From the NCBI GenBank assembly GCA_013399115.1, contig VXAA01003318.1:885553-949552 (forward strand): DNA of 64,000 nucleotides, read 5' to 3'. The translations under genes were made by a program, and so were the position numbers. Each line of letters begins with the position of its first letter. Position 1 is the first letter of the stretch. The stretch comes from Anseranas semipalmata. Lineage: Eukaryota; Chordata; Aves; Anseriformes; Anseranatidae. This document shows positions 12,734-25,018 of this stretch, piece by piece. Under the pieces are notes generated by a model. It worked only from the letters and a program-made list of their open reading frames with translations, made no database searches and was not told where the DNA came from.

Positions 12734-14749
12734 GAAACATTAAAAAAAAAAAAAGGGTTCTAGTCAAGTTACACCTAAACTGAATTCTCACTGCAACTGA
12801 AATAAAGTGAAGTGTGTTGGACTGATAATCCTGGAGTAAGAAGATCAAAGCTAGCAACATCCTCTTTGTACACACATATGCATTACATTTCCAGTGTAGA
12901 TTTCTCACTGTTTCAACCAAACCCCCAAAGTTAGGTGCTTTAAAAAGATTTACAACTTTGCTATGCTTTGAGTCCGTCACAAATTGCTTTGCCCAGTCTG
13001 CTAGGTGCTTCTTTCAGTACTCAACATCAGTATCTGGACTCTGTCTATTCAGCCACTGAATATTACTAGCAGGTTTGGAATTTCAGAATGCATTTCCAGT
13101 CAGCACTTGTTGGGATTTTTGTGTGGCTTACCGACAGTTAAACCCAGGGGCTCAAATGATGTTAGAAAAATGAATACATAAAGTGTCATGAAAGTTGTCC
13201 CCCAAAAAATCAATCTCAAGTAAGTATTGGCAGAAATGTGGCCTTCATCATTACAAATAGATACCATAAAAGTTGTTTTTGCCATAAAAGTTTTCTGATG
13301 TAACAAAAATGAATATCACAGCAAAGACCCTTTAATTCATTCAACTAATGGTATAGGACATGCTATGCAAGTACCAACCAAAGGCAAAAACCAGCACAAA
13401 TTTCCAAACATATTTCAAAAGTTCCCATTTTATTCAAAACTAAGAAAAGAGTCAGATAATCCAGGTAGAAAGGCTGCTCTGAACTACTGAAATTATGACA
13501 AGGAATTCACATGCTGGGGAGATAAGCAAAGGTATAATTTATTAAAATTTATAAATATTAATTTTATAGAGACCTATTCATTTTATTGCTGTTAAAATAA
13601 ACATGAACAAGCTTATTGGAAAGCACTTACTAAGAATATGAAAAGGATACAAAAAGATTTTTGTTTTCCTTCACTAATCCAGGGGTATTTTGTGTAATTT
13701 TTGCCCTCAACCTGCTCAGAGTGGATGACAGTTGTTAAATTTCTGGAAGACATTGGTAGCCTCCCCTCATCAACATTTTCTGTGGCAGAAAAGCAACGGA
13801 AAGACACCAGGAAAAGAAATTCAACTATACAGGAGGCTTCATGGACCTGAGATATTCGTTATTTTTCTTTTTCAACACCATGTGCCACACCAAATCAAAT
13901 GTTTATTTTGAGGAAATGGACTTTGGTTTGCATTGCTTTCTTTTTAGCTCTGTTACCAGACGTAAACCTGTGGATCTTCAGTTTTGGATAGGAAATACCA
14001 AAATTTAAATTTTGAGTTCATCCACTTGAGCAATTTGTCGGTGAGCTCAATCTCCTGTTTCTATCTTTTGGCCTTAGTTTCTAGAGAACTAGACTGCGAC
14101 TAACTTCAGTGCCAGTACACCAGGGGTAAAATCTAAATATGAGCTGGCAACTGCAGCAGGAAACCAGCATAAATATCTAGGCATTTTTCTGTTTAATCCT
14201 GTGCATTTATGACTGAGATATGAAAAGCAGAACAAATACAAAATAGAGAAGGAGGGAGGGAAGGAGAAATGGAGGGCAGGACAGAGGGAGGGAGGAAAAG
14301 AAGATGGTTCCTGTATTCTGTATCAAATTCCCATGAATTGGTTTGAATTACTGACAATAGTTTGAGTTATTATGTATAGAAATTTGAGGATGCATAAATC
14401 ACTATGAACCAAATCTAGTAACAGAGTCCTTAAGCCCATGTTTATATATTTGGATAGAAATTTTATTAACAAGGACTTTGACTATGGAAGCAGACATAGG
14501 AGTTACTCTGTCACCAAATAGTAAAATACTGTTCAAGTCTTTAGGGTAGTTTAGCACTTCAGAAATCAAGAGGAATTTCACTTTACAAGATAATTTCTAG
14601 TGAATTAATCACTGGACTGATGCTAAAACAATGTTAATAACTGGTTGGCATTGACTGTAGTAAGTAGGATAATTTCAAAACAGTTTCTAGCACACACACT
14701 CGCACAGTTCATCAAGAAGGTTAATTTTACCAAGGGTGAAGAAAGTTAA
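12734..14749. other. Single-copy DNA, no gene seen
   Basis: Holds an A14 run shortly after the LTR and a purine-rich GGAGG tract at 14,245-14,303. No coding or transposon signature is clear. A short stretch near 12,815-12,850 looks slightly like a tRNA anticodon arm but lacks a B box. Confidence 0.5.
14245..14303. repeat. Purine-rich GGAGG/GGAAG tract
   Basis: Nearly all purine on the plus strand, with repeated GGAGG units and a short interruption around GGGCAGGACAG. It is a diverged simple repeat. Confidence 0.8.
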
Positions 14750-15640
14750 TAAATTAGTGTGAGGAATACTAAAAGAAATTGAGAGTATTTAATGAATGAA
14801 TTTTAACAGAGGTTGTTAAAAAGCTACAACTCAGTGGGTGAAAAAATGCAGCAATTACCATTGATGGAAAATGACTGAAAGGGAAATGGGAGAAATAGAT
14901 ACCAGTGTAAATTAGAATTTACAACATATAGAAAACTGATGAGAAAATCTAAGGACACAAGGGAAAAATCAACATCCGTCAAAAATTAATGTTCTTAATA
15001 AATATTTATGGAAACATAGATTCCAAATTTTTATATATGTGTATAAGATGCATGTAGTAATGAAATACTATTATCATTATCATTACTTGACAGAGATGGC
15101 AAAATGTTTAGTGATAGGGAAAAGGCAACACTATTTGAAAACATTTATAATCTATATTTGGGAAAAAGCTGATGATATACATATCCAAAGAGAACACTTT
15201 GTAGTACAGTAGTAGATAAAGAGATGTTAAACATGCTACATTAGTGTTCAACTTTTTTTTTTTTTTTTTTAAAGCAGTTCTGGAGAACTTTCACCCCCAA
15301 ATTTTTCACCCCACAAATTCTCTATAGTGAGCCCTGGACACTAACTTCCATCTTAGAAAAACACTGTGGAATAAGTAGAAAATACAACAGACAAAGAGAA
15401 TCTTAACATTTGTGAGTACTTCACAAGGATAAGCAAGGTGACCTATGCAGCTATAGGCTGCTGAGTCTAACGTCAGTCATGGCCAAAATAATGGAACATT
15501 CATTTAGCTGATAAAGGACAGGAATATAATTAGTGCCAATCATAATCTTGTAATAGAAAATAGCATTTGTAGAAGTCCGATTTCATTTTTAGGAGATAAG
15601 TTTGATGTACATAGGCATCTACAAAATACACCTGTCTTTT
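14750..15640 (+). mobile_element. Ancient CR1-like LINE ORF2 remnant
   Basis: Recognised at protein level. A frame at 15,086-15,169 reads LDRDGKMFSDREKATLFENI and on, matching the linker that precedes the reverse transcriptase in CR1/L2-type ORF2 (DGK...D.E....F...Y). In the same frame, 15,449-15,502 reads SYRLLSLTSVMAKIMEHS, the first RT block (NYRP.SL.SV..KI.E). Downstream DNA to about 15,640 still resembles the next RT segment, and the DNA from roughly 14,750 resembles the region before it. Many stops and frameshifts, plus a poly-T run at 15,252-15,271 that may be a later insertion, show that it is long dead. Ends are approximate, and the subfamily cannot be named by eye. Confidence 0.72.
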
Positions 15641-15660
15641 GTTAAGACACCTGTCTTTTG
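15628..15660. repeat. 14-bp direct repeat, 5-nt spacer
   Basis: ACACCTGTCTTTTG occurs at 15,628-15,641 and again at 15,647-15,660, at the downstream edge of the old LINE remnant. It is probably a small local duplication. Confidence 0.8.
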
Positions 15661-18600
15661 CTGCTTTCCTACATTATTGCATTCTCTTAAAACAAACAAA
15701 CAGACAAACAACAACAACAAAACCAAAGCTCACACAGTATTTCTAAAGTACACAGTAAGTGAACAAAGACCAGGGAAGTGGCAGACCTCAAAAAGTAGCT
15801 CTCCATGAAGAATCAAATAGACATATTTTTAATGAGGTCCATCCCTATACAGGTTTCCCCATTAGCTTCTGAGCTTAGCAAATCAGAGAAATGTTTTCAA
15901 AATATAAATAACGACAAGTAGAGAGAGCTCAGGGTGACCTCTACTGCACTTAAGTTCTACCCATTAAAACAAAAAAATGTTTTTACCAAATGAATAGTTC
16001 TCTGCCAAAGAAAAGAAACACAGACACTGCCTGCAGAATTGGATCCACTGCTGAATGCTGTGGCTGGAATGGGTAATAGGGCACAAAGTGTGTGGACTAC
16101 ATGGCTGAATACTCCATCTGGAGACACTAAAAAAAAGCAGTTTTGCAAGGATGGAGCATGTAATTAATATTAATAATAACAATAATAAAGGGTCATTTCT
16201 TATTTCAATTTATAGAAGTGGAGAAATGTGACTGCCTCTACATTTGAGCAGATGATCACAAAACTCATGGGAGAACTGCAAAAGTTCTTCAGGACCAGAG
16301 GTCAAAGTGACCATATAACTCCCCAGCCACGCTGGGGTAAAAAGTACTGGGGGTTTTGAGGTGTTTGAAGTGAGTATCAAGAAAAGGGATGTGATTTCTC
16401 TCTCCACATAGACTTGGCAAGACTAATGCTTAACCCTGATATGGTGTTCATGCTTACTTAAGATATGAGGAAAAACTGAGAAGAACAGCACACAAAAAGA
16501 AAATTTAAACTAGAAAAAGGCTGTATCATAAGAAGATACAAAAGATATAGAAGGGTAAGTTGATTACAGGTCATGAAGTTCTCCACCAGGGAAAAAATAT
16601 CATGTATTAAAAGGCTGTTGCAGTTCCCCCTCCTAACAACAACAACAACAAAAAAAGGGTGGCGGAGGGAAAGGGGGGGAGCTGAACAACTTTTGTTTTT
16701 GCTTTTTTTCAGCCAAACAAGCTGCTGTGCTTAGCACAGGTATAACTGAGTGAAAGATAATTTCTTGTGTTATATAGGAAATCAAGTGACATAATCTAAT
16801 AATGTCTTTGGTCCCTAAACTTTAGGACTCTATGAGTCTGCTTACTGTCTTCTATTCCTCCCAGTTACTGAGCAATTTATCCTGGAGAAGTAAGCTTTCT
16901 TCTCACCATTGCCCTGAATGAGGTCAGTTACATTTAGTGTTTTTTTTTTTCAAAATTTCCTAAGGAATATGTCCCAAGTTCTCAGTGAAAAGTGATTTAT
17001 AATCTGAATGCCACTTCGAAATCAAAAGTAACAGGGAGTCACATTCATCAAGCTGTTTTGCCTTCATGTCAGTATACTAAGCAACAGGCATCCCTATAAA
17101 CTAGAAAATAGCCATTCAAATGGACAAAGCTGAGGTTACAAGTTGAAGGAGTTGTTATAGGTAAAGAGGCTAGGCAGAATAAAGACCCCTTAACCAAAAT
17201 ACCATAAATTTGAATTTCCAGTATTACTGGATTCAAGACGAGATCCCCCTCTGTGCATGAATTTCCATTCTTTGCCACCACAGCAGTGAACATTGCTTCT
17301 TTCTTCTATTTTTTAATGTCATTTATTGCAAATCAGAATCTGAAACAGCTAGGTTGCACATTGTTCCACAATGTCCAGGGTCAACAGCTGGAATTTTTAG
17401 AAATGACAGTATATAAATACAAACCCTCTCATTGTGAATAAACCTGAAGGGCAGGTATTAGCAAGTGCCTAAGAGCAGCTGAACACAGAGCTGGTAACAC
17501 ATGTAAACATCTGAGAGATGTATGAATTTCTGAAGCTTGAATTCAATTATACACTACTATTTTGACATTAAGATGTCAGCACAAAATATCAATGCTATTA
17601 TTTGCACTGATGCCTTTGATTACAGAAATATTTCCACCAAATGAATCCTCCATTATTCAAGCCTTACCTCTTTTACTTCTAGATGGAAGTACAGTATAGA
17701 TCTACTCCTCTCTACCTGTTTGTTTACCCCCATTACTAGTCAAAGCACCCCATTACACACTAGATGAAACTATTGCATGAGCCACCTACTTGAAGTAAAA
17801 GAGGCTTAATAGGGCTGAGAGCACCACAAAATGCTGTAATCATGTCTTTGCAAGCTGTCTCAGGAGCACACAAGTTGCCATCTTATTAGAGACCAGCAAA
17901 CATGTTTGGATAACATAAGTCAGTGCACACTACCATTTGAACCGCAAAACAAACTAAGCATAAGCCTTTTTACTGGTTAGAAAAAAATCAAGGCATTGTT
18001 CCTTCTGAACAAGAATATGTACATATTTGCAATTCTTGTATGGGAATAAATAGTATTTAAAAACTTGTCCCAAATCAGAAAGCACTGGCAAACTCCTAAG
18101 CTAAGTTCAGATAATTTACACGCATCTCAAATCCAGAGAGCCTTCTGATGTCTATACAAATGGAAGCAAATCTCCATATGCTTTGCTGTGAATATTTCAT
18201 CTGAAAGGATCCCATATGTTTACAGAGCAAAGCTGTCTTCCTTATCTTCATGAAAGCACACATAATGAGAACTGAAATGGGAAGTATGAGATCAAGCATG
18301 TTATCTAGGTGCAGCATGACCAAAATAACTCTATCAATATGAACTCAACCTATACACTCTTGAAGCTAAATATTAGCTGCCTAAAAATGCAATCTGAGCT
18401 GGCAGGTCTGAACTGTTACCTTCCTGATCCCAAACTGGAACAGTCACAGTTTCACAGCACTACCCCAGTCGCACAGCCTGTTTCACAACAAAGACCCAAT
18501 CATGTACTACACTGGAATTTCCAAAGGCAAATCCTAATGTTCCTAATGTTTCAGCAGCAAGCTGAAATGTGATTGAAATGTGGCAGCTATCTACCTGTCA

Positions 18601-20699
18601 GGCACCCAAGAAAAGCAATAGCAAGACACAGGCAGGCTTTCTATATGGTTTTTGGATAAGCTGGAAAATGAAGGGTACATTAATTTCATTTTTGCTTTAA
18701 TTTCATTTCTTTTTTTGCTTTAATAAGCACAGTTACACGAGGCCTTCTCTTTCTCACTGTACATCTCAACATACCAGTCTTTTCTGTTTGGCTTCACAAC
18801 CTTTTTCACCCCTTTAGAAAATAACTTTTACACGTATTCTTTCATTACAGATGGAGATGACTTCCCAGGCACCGTTATGCTCTTTAATGTAAAAGTCACA
18901 TCCTGGAAACATCAGTCAATATCGGCCTTTTCAAGAGCACCCAAATCCGCTGCTGTCAAACATGTGGGATGCACGCAGTCAGCTCTTCTGTCCTTACCAC
19001 CCACCCATTCCAGTCCAGTGACCTTTCTGGCACAATAAAATCTGCCAACATACTGCAGACATGGTAAAAGTATGCAAATGCCAAATGCTATTAAATGTGC
19101 CCATTATCTATTGAAAGACAAGTTATTGCTTTCTCTCCGTCACAAGAAATCTCTTAGATCCTTGCACAAATAAAGACAACTTGAGGTTATATTGATTTAC
19201 ATTCCTGAAATTCAAACAAGCCTTAGAAATATGTTTAAAGGTGGTATGACTTCTTTAGAAACAGGCAGAAGATATTTGAAGCGAGTACGTGCTTTGTATA
19301 TCACACGGATATCGTACTCATTTCAAAATATTAAGGCAAGGGCTTGCAAAGGGAACTGGCTGTCCTGCTCTGATGACAGCTGGACACTTACTCCCCTTCA
19401 GGTCTCAGAAAGTCCTAACAAAGAGGCAATCAAAGTCTTCTCACGCAAATTTATGGTTTATTGCCTTCTTACCATACAGCTGATATGAAAGAATTTTAGA
19501 AAGAGAACAATGACAACCTTTCATCCAGCTAAAACTTGATCTCAGTTATATCACAGCGTTGGATAGGTTTTTAACAAGAGGTGAGGTGAAATTAAACAAG
19601 TGATTAATGTGATCAATGCCCACTGGCTTCACAGGCAGTCTGACTGTCAAAAGATATTTTGCTAGCAGTTCAGTCAAGAAGTAAGATTAGTTTTAGCTCA
19701 GGGTTCTCTCTCTCTCATTTTATGATAAGATTTATGAATTAATTAGGGTCAATGAAAATGCAGAGAAATAGATATTTCTGGTGTAAATTTTTAATAAAAG
19801 TCTACAAATATTGCCAGCTGATTTTGGAGCAGGCATCAGAATTTGCTCCTTAACCACGTACTACCAAAATCTGAAGAGAAGTTTCCAGAGTTCGAATAAT
19901 GAAAAGCCACCAAGAACAAACATAATGATAAAAAAAAAGTCTCTACAGAAAACTGCAAAGCTATTGTGAGAAGCTGAGTCTTGAACCCAAAGATCAATGC
20001 ATAACATTCAACTTTTAGAGCATATAAATAGTATGTTCCTGTCAATGTCACACAGCAACAAAGATGAAACTAATCTTGGCTGAATGGGAAGGACCTAACA
20101 AATGTAGAAATTCTACTTTCACTTGCACATCAAGCTAACATTAAAGAAGCTATTTACATCTACCACATTTGGCCTGATAAATATGTAGCAACAGCTCAGT
20201 TCTGAGACCTATAGAGACTATGTTTTTTTGAAAACTTAATTCCTCATCTCTCCAACCAAATCTATTCTGGGTAAAGAGAACTGTGTGAAAAACCACAGAA
20301 GGAAATGAGAAAAGAGATGTTTTATTTTCTTTGTATTTCCTTTTCTTTAGGCAGTGTTAATGGAGTCTGAAGGGAAATGTGACCTTTTCTGAGGTAGTCA
20401 AAATCTCCACAAGGAAATATTTAGATAATGAAGGCTAGAAGTAGTTAATGAATACCCTTAACAAGAAAGGACAGGAGATAACTTTAGGAGATAATTTTTT
20501 ACTATCTTCTTGCAAAAATCTATTTACTTCATTTTACTATCTGCATTGTGTCAACTGAGGAGAGCAGCAATGCTGCATAAAACAAGCCCCAGTTTTCTGC
20601 TTTTTTGCAATCATCATCTGTATTGGTGTTTATTATCTGTGCTGAGCACATTACTCCTAAGGACTAATTAAGTTTAATTTAGGTCACCAGAATAATAAC
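15641..20699. other. Single-copy AT-rich DNA, no gene seen
   Basis: No coding-like frame or mobile element is recognised. It contains short CAA/AAC-type runs near 15,690-15,720 and 16,635-16,655, and a small local duplication of TTTGCTTTAAT around 18,690-18,725. Confidence 0.5.
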
Positions 20700-20787
20700 A
20701 ATAAAAAAAATAAAAGAAAGAAAAGAAAGAAAAGAAAAAAGAAAAAAGAAAAACAACAACAACAACAACAACAACAAAGAAAAAAAA
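20700..20787. repeat. Compound AAAGA / AAC microsatellite
   Basis: An A-rich AAAGA-type tract runs directly into an AAC trinucleotide array at about 20,752-20,777 and then back into an A run. The frames crossing it give poly-Cys/Phe products and are not genes. Confidence 0.92.
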
Positions 20788-21146
20788 CTGTACAAAATAT
20801 TGCAGCTTTGTTTTCTGTGCTAGACAAAAGGTAGTTGGGCACATAAATGTGCAGGTACATCTTTAGTAGCATTTTCAAAAGTTATGTGAATACAGTGTGA
20901 AGCAGGACTGAAAATTTGGCTGGAAATCAAAAACAAGTAAAACTCTTACTGAGTTTAGTGTGGCCTGGTTTACATATCCTGAGAAGGGTAACTTCATTTT
21001 CTGTGGCAGAGAAAGGAAGGTGATCCAAAGCATGAACACTCAATTGAAACTATCTCTTTAATTATTACTGCATCAATTCAAAATCAAACTTTGTATGTTC
21101 CCTTTTAATCAGTGCTGCATATTTAATTTTGGTTTAACTTTTGTAA

Positions 21147-21203
21147 AGAGAACAGAATATGAGAACAGAATATAAGAATAAGAACAGAGAATAAGAACAG
21201 AAA
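21147..21203. repeat. Diverged minisatellite, GAACAGAATA-type units
   Basis: Successive units close to GAACAGAATATA (12-14 bp, some shortened to GAATAA) repeat about four to five times. Unit length varies, so it is a decayed short tandem array. Confidence 0.75.
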
Positions 21204-21308
21204 TGCCTTCTCATCTTATATTTCTTGCCACTTCGAGTGATTTCTTTTCTAAACAATCTTTTCTTCTTTGGGTTTCATAAGGTAATACAGCTGTGCACAG
21301 AAATCTAC

Positions 21309-21342
21309 AAATAATAATGATAATAATAACAATAATAACAAC
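21309..21342. repeat. AAT/AAC trinucleotide microsatellite
   Basis: AAT repeats with GAT and AAC variants. Confidence 0.9.
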
Positions 21343-23499
21343 CTCAAGCTGCCTTCTTTCCTCTTCATTACATTTCATAATTAGGCCCCCAAAAGTTGTA
21401 TCTAATACTAATGAGAATCATAATTGCTCATTTTTTTCCTGATTGTAAAAATAATGTTATACTTTAATTATGGCTGTATATTTTAATAAAATTGTCATTT
21501 TCTGATTTTACCCAATAATAAAAGATAGGATAACGATGCCTTGCCAACACCCAATGGCATCTTTGCTCAATTAAGCATAATTGCAACATATTTAGACAAA
21601 AATTTGTAACAAAAACAATCTATGGTGTGTTGGCTTTTTTAGCTGAAAATACAAAAATACCTGCCTTTATTTGTTTCAGAATGTATTTCCTTTCATAAGC
21701 CTTAGATCTGATGAAATCATTGAGCTATATGAAACTGTTCACCTAATAAAAATATTGTAACTATAAATCCTAATCATAACATTCACAGGAAATACAGAAG
21801 GCAATTAATATTAGAATAATACCAGTCTCTTGAAAAACCCTAGGGGACAAGAGGCAGCAGAAGAAAACTTTAATTTTATGCTGGTGCGCACTGCATTTTT
21901 TTCTTATTAGAATTTAAATTCATTCTCCTTTTTATAGTAAGCAAGACTGTTTAAACATTGTATTTAGAAAAATGTTTGAAATACTCCTGCCAAAAGGACA
22001 TTTCACAATGAAAATTCAAATCTGAAATGAGCTGCTGGCCTGCTCACAGAGCATCATGGCAGTAGAAAGAAAAGTTGGTTTCCAATATAGGTGGAGCTGA
22101 TCTTGAACCCAAATATTTTCTCATAAAAAAGGATCTTTTTGATCACTTTGACAGTTTCTCATACTGCTACTATCTGCTGTAGTCTGGTATTTTGCATAAG
22201 GATTAACATCTGGCTCAGAAGTGTCTTTTTGTCCCTTGAATTCTATTCAGATTTGGCAGACATATGAAGTTAAAAATTGTTACTTTCCAAAGAGGAAAAG
22301 GCATACGGAGATCAAGAAAGATGTTTGCAGAGAAATTCCTTCCCAGAAATTTTTAGTTGAAAGTACAAAACATTTGAAATTCTGTGGCCAATTTCATAGC
22401 TCGCTGTGCAACTCATATAATACATGTATTTTCATTCACATTTTAAAGTGAATTATCTCTGGCAGCATTCAAATTTCTTCCTAATTGACTTTTCTAAATA
22501 TTTTCAGTGATGGGAATATTTGACAAAACAGTGAATGCTGTAGAATATTTAATTGATAGAAAGCATATTTGAAATATTGCTTTGGAAAGTTAATTTTGAA
22601 AATAATCTTCCCCTCTTCAGAGACATTTTTCTCTCATTGCTTTCAAAGTGACAAGTTTCTGAACAGGAAGCCCGTAACCATTGTCTAGCTACAAAACTGG
22701 ATAGCAGAGACAAAATGTCTTGAACAAGGTCACAAATTTGCATCTGACTTGGGAATAGAATTTCGATTAGCTACCTCTGGTCAGGTATTCTCTCACATCT
22801 CTGTTCATGACTTCATAATAACAGCTTGCATAGAACATAAAATAAGAACAGCATTTATATCAGTTCATATGGCGAATACCGGATTGTCAGAAGGTGCCAT
22901 ACTCATTGGCTAAATACTTTCTGAAATTGTCCAAACACTTCTGCTTTCTAGCCTGATTTTTGTTACAGTTAAGCTCAATAAACTAAATAAAAAATCAGCC
23001 CACCTGAGAGTTCTAACTTAGCTTCAAATAGTGAATTCACAAAATGATATTTAGTACAGATGTATCTTAACCTGTGATGGAATCAATTAAGAAATTCTAC
23101 AAGTGTCCTTTATATTCACAGACTGTCCTGGAATACAATGAATTTTCTCTTTTATTTGTGTTTTCAACGAGGAGGACCTGGTCTACAGAACAGCCAGATC
23201 CTAATCAGAGGGTTAGAGAAGAACTGCATACCCATATGTCTAAGTGATGTTTCCATGGATACAACTGACTTAATTTGGTGTTTGCAAATTTACTTTCAGT
23301 AAGTGGCAAAACACATTGCACATTCCCAATGATCTGAGTGTCAGGATATAGACATTGCCTGCCCATGCAATGAATGTGAAGCCAATGACTAGAGTGTAGA
23401 ACCAGGGAGAAATGCTTGTACTGTTGATCTGATGTACTGCCGCAATGAGTGTCTTGGTAATCTTAATCAGAGTGGGTCCTTTTATTGGTGTAAGAGACA
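21343..23499. other. Single-copy AT-rich DNA, no gene seen
   Basis: Very AT-rich, with no recognised exon or transposon. The longest open frames are about 76 codons and have no domain. Confidence 0.5.
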
Positions 23500-24060
23500 T
23501 TTAGGCAAGAATAGTCAACTGCACAAATAAAGACCAGGAAACAATTGGTTGTGAAGGAGTTCTGGAAAAAGTATCACAGGGATGCTGTGGGCCACCAACT
23601 GAACTTGAGTCAACAATGTCATGCTGTTTCAATAAAAAGCAAGTGCTGCATTAGGCCCTATTGACAGGAATAGCTCACCAGACCTGTGAGCCCATCTGAG
23701 CCCCGGCTGGAATACCAACTTCTATTCAGACACCCACACAGAGTTTTCTAGAGCCATTTCAGATGTACAGGGTGGGAAGGGAAAGAAGCAATGGGCATGT
23801 ATTGCTGCAAGGAATATTAGAGTTTGCTACCAGGAGAACTTTTTAGCAGTATATATAGTGCAGATGTGGATTATGCTGTCAGGGGAAGCTGTGAAATCTC
23901 CACCACCATGACTCATCAATAGCAAGAAGGACATGTCCATCAAGAATGACAGAAGAATAGATCACCCTGACCTGGGGCTGTGACAAAGCCAAAATGACCT
24001 CTAGAGATACCTCAGATTTTGATTCTGTATTTCATAAAAATAAGTTACACCAAAATACTA
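23500..24060 (+). mobile_element. Old, decayed CR1 LINE 3' end
   Basis: The frame at 23,599-23,619 reads LNLSQQC, matching the CR1 C-terminal block LNMSQQC that is intact in the young copy at 27.1-28.2 kb. In the same frame, 23,698-23,715 gives EPRLEY, equivalent to VRPHLEY. Further on, DNA resembling the conserved GAAGCTGTGAAATCTCCA stretch and a final TGACCTCT...GATTCTGT segment correspond to the CR1 ORF2 end and 3' UTR. Stops between these blocks show that it is not functional. It is much more diverged than the copy at 27 kb. The start is uncertain by about 50-80 bases. Roughly 370 bp downstream is the plus-strand LTR. Confidence 0.75.
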
Positions 24061-24432
24061 AAAATGCACTAAACACTATAGCCATCCTGGATTTTCATCA
24101 GACTAACAGAATATCTCACCACACCAAGTCCCAGACGATTCTGAAATTTAGAATCTAAGCAAAGAGATATTCCAAAAATGGCTTTTTTTTAAAAAAAAAA
24201 AAAAGTACATTTTTCTTCATATTAGATTTACTTCAGTCTTTTTGACACACAGTTGTCATTTTTGGCAAAGCCCTCAGAAATCCAGGAAATTGTTCTGGAA
24301 ATTACTTTTTGACATGAAGGATATGCAGAGATGTATATTAAATGCATCACCCTGACTTCACTTCATTCTATGCAATCTATACAAATTCAGCCAGAAAGTT
24401 CATTTGGATATGAAAAGGTAAGGATGAGAAGC
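24061..24432. other. Spacer between old CR1 and LTR
   Basis: Single-copy sequence with a T8A14 junction at 24,183-24,204. Nothing else is recognised. Confidence 0.6.
24183..24204. repeat. T8A14 homopolymer junction
   Basis: Eight T are directly followed by fourteen A, a rigid tract that tends to disfavour nucleosomes. Confidence 0.9.
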
Positions 24433-25018
24433 TGTCCTGGTTTTGGCTGGGATAGAGTTAGTTTTCTTCCTAGTAGCTGGTATGGTGCTGTATTTTGGAA
24501 TTAGGATGAGAATAATGCCAATAATGCACTGATGTTTTAGTTGTTGCTGAGCAGTGCTTACACAGAGCCAAGGACTTTTCAGCTTCTCGTGCTGCCCTGC
24601 CAGCGAGGAGGCTGGGGGTGCACAAGAAGATGGGAGGGGACACGGCCAGGACAGCTAACCCAGACTGGCCAAAGGGATATCCCGTACCTTATGGCATCAT
24701 GTGGGACAATAAAACTTGGGGACAGGGGGGGATGGCTGGGTAGGGGGAGGTGCTGCTCAGGGTCTGGTTGGGCATCAGTCAGCAGGTGGTGAGCAATTGC
24801 ATTGTGCATCGCTTGTTTTGTATATATTATTATTATTGTTGTTGTTATTATTATTATTATTATTTTCCCTTCCTTTTCTGTCCTATTAAACTGTTTTTAT
24901 CTCAACCTATGAGTTTTTACCCTTTGTTTTTTAATGATTCTCTCCCTCATCCCACAGGGGGTCGGAGTGAGCGAACGGCTGTGTGGTGTTTAGCAGCCCG
25001 CCAGGTTAAACCACAACA
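24433..25018 (+). mobile_element. Solo LTR of an endogenous retrovirus (plus strand)
   Basis: Starts TGTCCTGG and ends CCACAACA, with a perfect 5-bp target duplication GAAGC on both sides (24,428-24,432 and 25,019-25,023). Length is 586 bp. It contains a TATA-like CAATAAAA at 24,707-24,714, a TTA-type microsatellite at about 24,826-24,866, and a conserved 3' part (GGCTGTGTGGTGTTTAGCAG). The same sequence, inverted and only slightly changed, is present at 30,892-31,474, so the two belong to one subfamily. No retroviral coding sequence adjoins it. I recognise the termini as a widespread avian LTR family; the exact Repbase name would need a search. Confidence 0.9.
24707..24714 (+). promoter_or_regulatory. 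TATA-like box of the LTR
   Basis: CAATAAAA sits at the mid-LTR position where this LTR type carries its TATA element; the 30,892 copy has the same box on the minus strand. It also contains AATAAA. Present activity is unknown. Confidence 0.35.

Noticed and set aside
12815..12850. tRNA-like anticodon arm (GGA CTGATAA TCC)
   Set aside because: No acceptor stem and no GGTTCGA-type B box follows, so neither a tRNA nor a tRNA-derived SINE can be supported.
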